NCBI GenBank assembly: GCA_030837825.1
Contig: JAUQYB010000013.1
Coordinates: forward strand, 1-16,171
Reading direction: 5' to 3'
From: Albidovulum sp.
Lineage (GTDB): Bacteria > Pseudomonadota > Alphaproteobacteria > Rhodobacterales > Rhodobacteraceae
DNA length: 16,171 nt
A program made the position numbers and the translations under genes. The number at the start of each line of letters is the position of its first letter. The first letter of the stretch is position 1. Below are positions 14,326 through 16,171 of the stretch, piece by piece. The notes below the pieces were generated by a model that ran no database searches, was not told the DNA's origin, and was given only the letters and a program-made list of their open reading frames with translations.

Positions 14326-16171
14326 TCAGGGCTTCCGGCTCAGGTCGCGGTAGCGTTCGACCTGCGCCACGTCGCTTTCCGCGTCGAGCGCGGTCAGCAC
14401 CATGTGGAGATGCTCGGCATCCCTCAGATCGACTTCAACGATGAGACGGTAAAAATCCGGCTTCCGGTCCACGAAAGTCAGATCGGAGATATTGGCCTTC
14501 TGTTCGCCGATCAAGGTGCAGATCCGGCCAAGCACGCCGGCGTCGTTGGCGATCGTCAGGTTGAGGCTGACGGTGTAGACCGGCGCGTGGCGGCCGGAGT
14601 GCCACTGAAGATCGACCCAGCGGCCGGGCTGATCCTCGAATTCGGCGAGGGCGGGGCAGTCGATCGCGTGCACCACCACGCCCTGGCCGCGGTAGGTGAT
14701 GCCGACGATGCGCTCGCCGGGCACCGGCTGGCAGCAGTTGGCGCGCCGGAAGGACTGGTCGGCGGTCAGGCCCACGACGGCGCGGTGGGCATCGACCTCC
14801 TCGACCGAGGCCTGCGTCGCAAGTTCGGGGTAGATCGCCTCGATCACCTCGCGCGCGGCGAGTTCGGCCGAGCCGAGGCGCGCCAGCACCTCCTTCTCGT
14901 CCGACAGGCCGAGGGTCTTGGCGGCGGTCCTCAGCGCCTTGTCGGTGGCCTTGCGGCCGATGTGCTCGAACGCCACGCGGGCCAGCTCCTGCCCGAGCTT
15001 GATGAACCGCTCGCGGTCCTCCTCGCGCAAGGACCGCCGGATCGCGGCCTTGGCCCGGCCGGTCACCACGATGTCGATCCATGTCACCTGCGGGCGCTGG
15101 CCGGTGGCGGTGATGATCTCGACCGACTGGCCATTCTTCAGCCGGGTCCAGAGCGGCACGCGGATGCCGTCCACCTTTGCGCCGACGGTGGAGTTGCCGA
15201 TCCGGGTGTGGATCGCATAGGCGAAGTCCAAGGGCGTCGCGCCCTTCGGAAGCTGCACCACATCGCCTTTCGGCGTGAAGCAGAAGACCTGGTCGGAATA
15301 CATCTCGAGCTTGACGTTCTCGAGAAAGTCGTCCTGGTCCTCACCGGTGTCGAGCCTTTCGGTCAGCGTCGCGATCCAGCGCGCGGGGTCGACGGCGAAG
15401 GGGTTCTGGGCGCGCTCGCCATCGCGGTAGGACCAGTGCGCGGCCACCCCCGCCTCGGCCACCTCGTGCATCTGGCGCGTCCTGATCTGCACCTCGACCC
15501 GCTTGCCGTCGCGGCCCGAGACGGTGGTGTGGATCGAACGGTAGCCGTTCGACTTCGGCTGGCTGATGTAGTCCTTGAACCGCCCCGGCACCGCACGCCA
15601 GCGGCGGTGGATCGCGCCGAGGATGCGGTAGCAGTCACTCTCGCTCCGGCAGACCACGCGGAAGCCGTAGATGTCGGAGAGGCGCGAGAAGGCAAGCTGC
15701 TTTTCCTGCATCTTGCGCCAGATGGAGTAGGGTTTCTTGGCGCGGCCGAAGACGTCGGCCTCGATCCCCTCCTTCTCCAGTTCGGTGCGGATGTCGGCGG
15801 TGATCTTGGGGATCACCTCGCCGGTTTCCTTCTGAAGCAGGATGAAGCGCCGGATGATCGAGGCGCGGGCCTCGGGGTTCAGCACCTTGAAGGCGAGGTC
15901 TTCAAGCTCCTCGCGCATCCACTGCATGCCCATGCGGCCGGCGAGGGGGGCGAAGATGTCCATCGTCTCGCGCGCCTTGCGGACCTGCTTTTCCTGCGGC
16001 AGCGACTTGATCGTGCGCATGTTGTGCAGTCGGTCGGCAAGCTTGACGAGGATCACCCGCAGATCCTTCGACATCGCCATGAAGAGCTTGCGGAAGTTTT
16101 CCGACTGCTTGTTGCCGGTCGCGGAAAGCTGGAGGTTGGTGAGCTTCGTCACGCCGTCGACCAGTTCGGCG
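14326..16171 (-). CDS. rsh: Bifunctional (p)ppGpp synthetase/hydrolase, RelA/SpoT homologue (N-terminus missing)
   Basis: The visible 614 codons run in frame to the window edge, so the GTG at 16152 is not the real start. They begin in the HD hydrolase domain, with LVDGVTKLT and KLADRLHNMRT. The synthetase domain follows, with the RAKKPYSIWRKM loop, RFKD (15571-15582), KSNGYRSIHTT and VEVQIRT. Next come a TGS domain (VFCFTPKGDVVQLPKGATPLDFAYAIHT), a helical and Cys-containing region with NCCQPVPGE (Cys pair at 14731-14736) and HAIDCPAL, and a C-terminal ACT domain (about 14330-14580). RFKD is the RXKD type of bifunctional Rsh/SpoT enzymes, unlike the EXDD of synthetase-only RelA. The enzyme makes and degrades (p)ppGpp in the cytoplasm. 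The gene heads the leftward cluster. Confidence 0.95.
   Translation of the reverse strand, partial: AELVDGVTKLTNLQLSATGNKQSENFRKLFMAMSKDLRVILVKLADRLHNMRTIKSLPQEKQVRKARETMDIFAPLAGRMGMQWMREELEDLAFKVLNPEARASIIRRFILLQKETGEVIPKITADIRTELEKEGIEADVFGRAKKPYSIWRKMQEKQLAFSRLSDIYGFRVVCRSESDCYRILGAIHRRWRAVPGRFKDYISQPKSNGYRSIHTTVSGRDGKRVEVQIRTRQMHEVAEAGVAAHWSYRDGERAQNPFAVDPARWIATLTERLDTGEDQDDFLENVKLEMYSDQVFCFTPKGDVVQLPKGATPLDFAYAIHTRIGNSTVGAKVDGIRVPLWTRLKNGQSVEIITATGQRPQVTWIDIVVTGRAKAAIRRSLREEDRERFIKLGQELARVAFEHIGRKATDKALRTAAKTLGLSDEKEVLARLGSAELAAREVIEAIYPELATQASVEEVDAHRAVVGLTADQSFRRANCCQPVPGERIVGITYRGQGVVVHAIDCPALAEFEDQPGRWVDLQWHSGRHAPVYTVSLNLTIANDAGVLGRICTLIGEQKANISDLTFVDRKPDFYRLIVEVDLRDAEHLHMVLTALDAESDVAQVERYRDLSRKP

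Noticed and set aside
16150..16152. GTG as the start of rsh
   Set aside because: The frame stays open to the window edge with family-like residues (AELVDG) before it, so this Val is internal.

Overview
The window is a GC-rich chromosomal segment of an alphaproteobacterium, most probably Rhodobacterales (Rhodobacteraceae). This rests on protein signatures and gene order: a ChvG-ChvI two-component pair divergent from pckA, a long methylsuccinyl-CoA dehydrogenase of the ethylmalonyl-CoA pathway, and the order rsh - DUF2062 - pdxJ - acpS - lepB - rnc - era - DUF1491 - recO. No tRNA, rRNA, insertion sequence, phage gene or CRISPR array was seen. Both ends cut through genes: the 5' end of chvG at the left and the 3' part of an rsh (relA/spoT-type) gene at the right.

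Left region (1-5496): chvI and chvG run leftwards and overlap by ATGA. The 371-base gap between chvI and pckA carries direct repeats, two near-identical 15-bp operator-like repeats 20 bp apart, and a hairpin-rich pckA leader. pckA (ATP-type PEP carboxykinase) runs rightwards to a strong hairpin. A convergent TauE/SafE-family permease follows, then the divergent mcd gene. PckA and Mcd both belong to growth on acetate- or C4-type carbon: the ethylmalonyl-CoA pathway supplies C4 acids and PckA draws them into gluconeogenesis.

Middle region (5497-8609): this is the least ordinary part. A membrane-anchored beta-propeller protein of the PQQ-dependent sugar/aldose dehydrogenase superfamily is fused to a C-terminal cytochrome c domain. 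By hand alignment it keeps the residues expected to hold PQQ but has Ile where the family's catalytic His should be. It overlaps tail to tail by 11 bases with an uncharacterised 12-TM MFS transporter.

Right region (8688-16171): a leftward housekeeping cluster links the stringent response (rsh), pyridoxal phosphate synthesis (pdxJ), acyl-carrier-protein activation (acpS), signal peptidase (lepB), RNase III (rnc), the ribosome-assembly GTPase Era, a DUF1491 protein and RecO. Several genes overlap by 4 to 8 bases, and four consecutive-region genes use GTG or TTG starts. A hairpin covers the pdxJ Shine-Dalgarno sequence.

No wholly new multi-gene system was recognised. The best leads are the His-less propeller-cytochrome fusion with its palindromic leader, the pckA control region, and the pdxJ hairpin.
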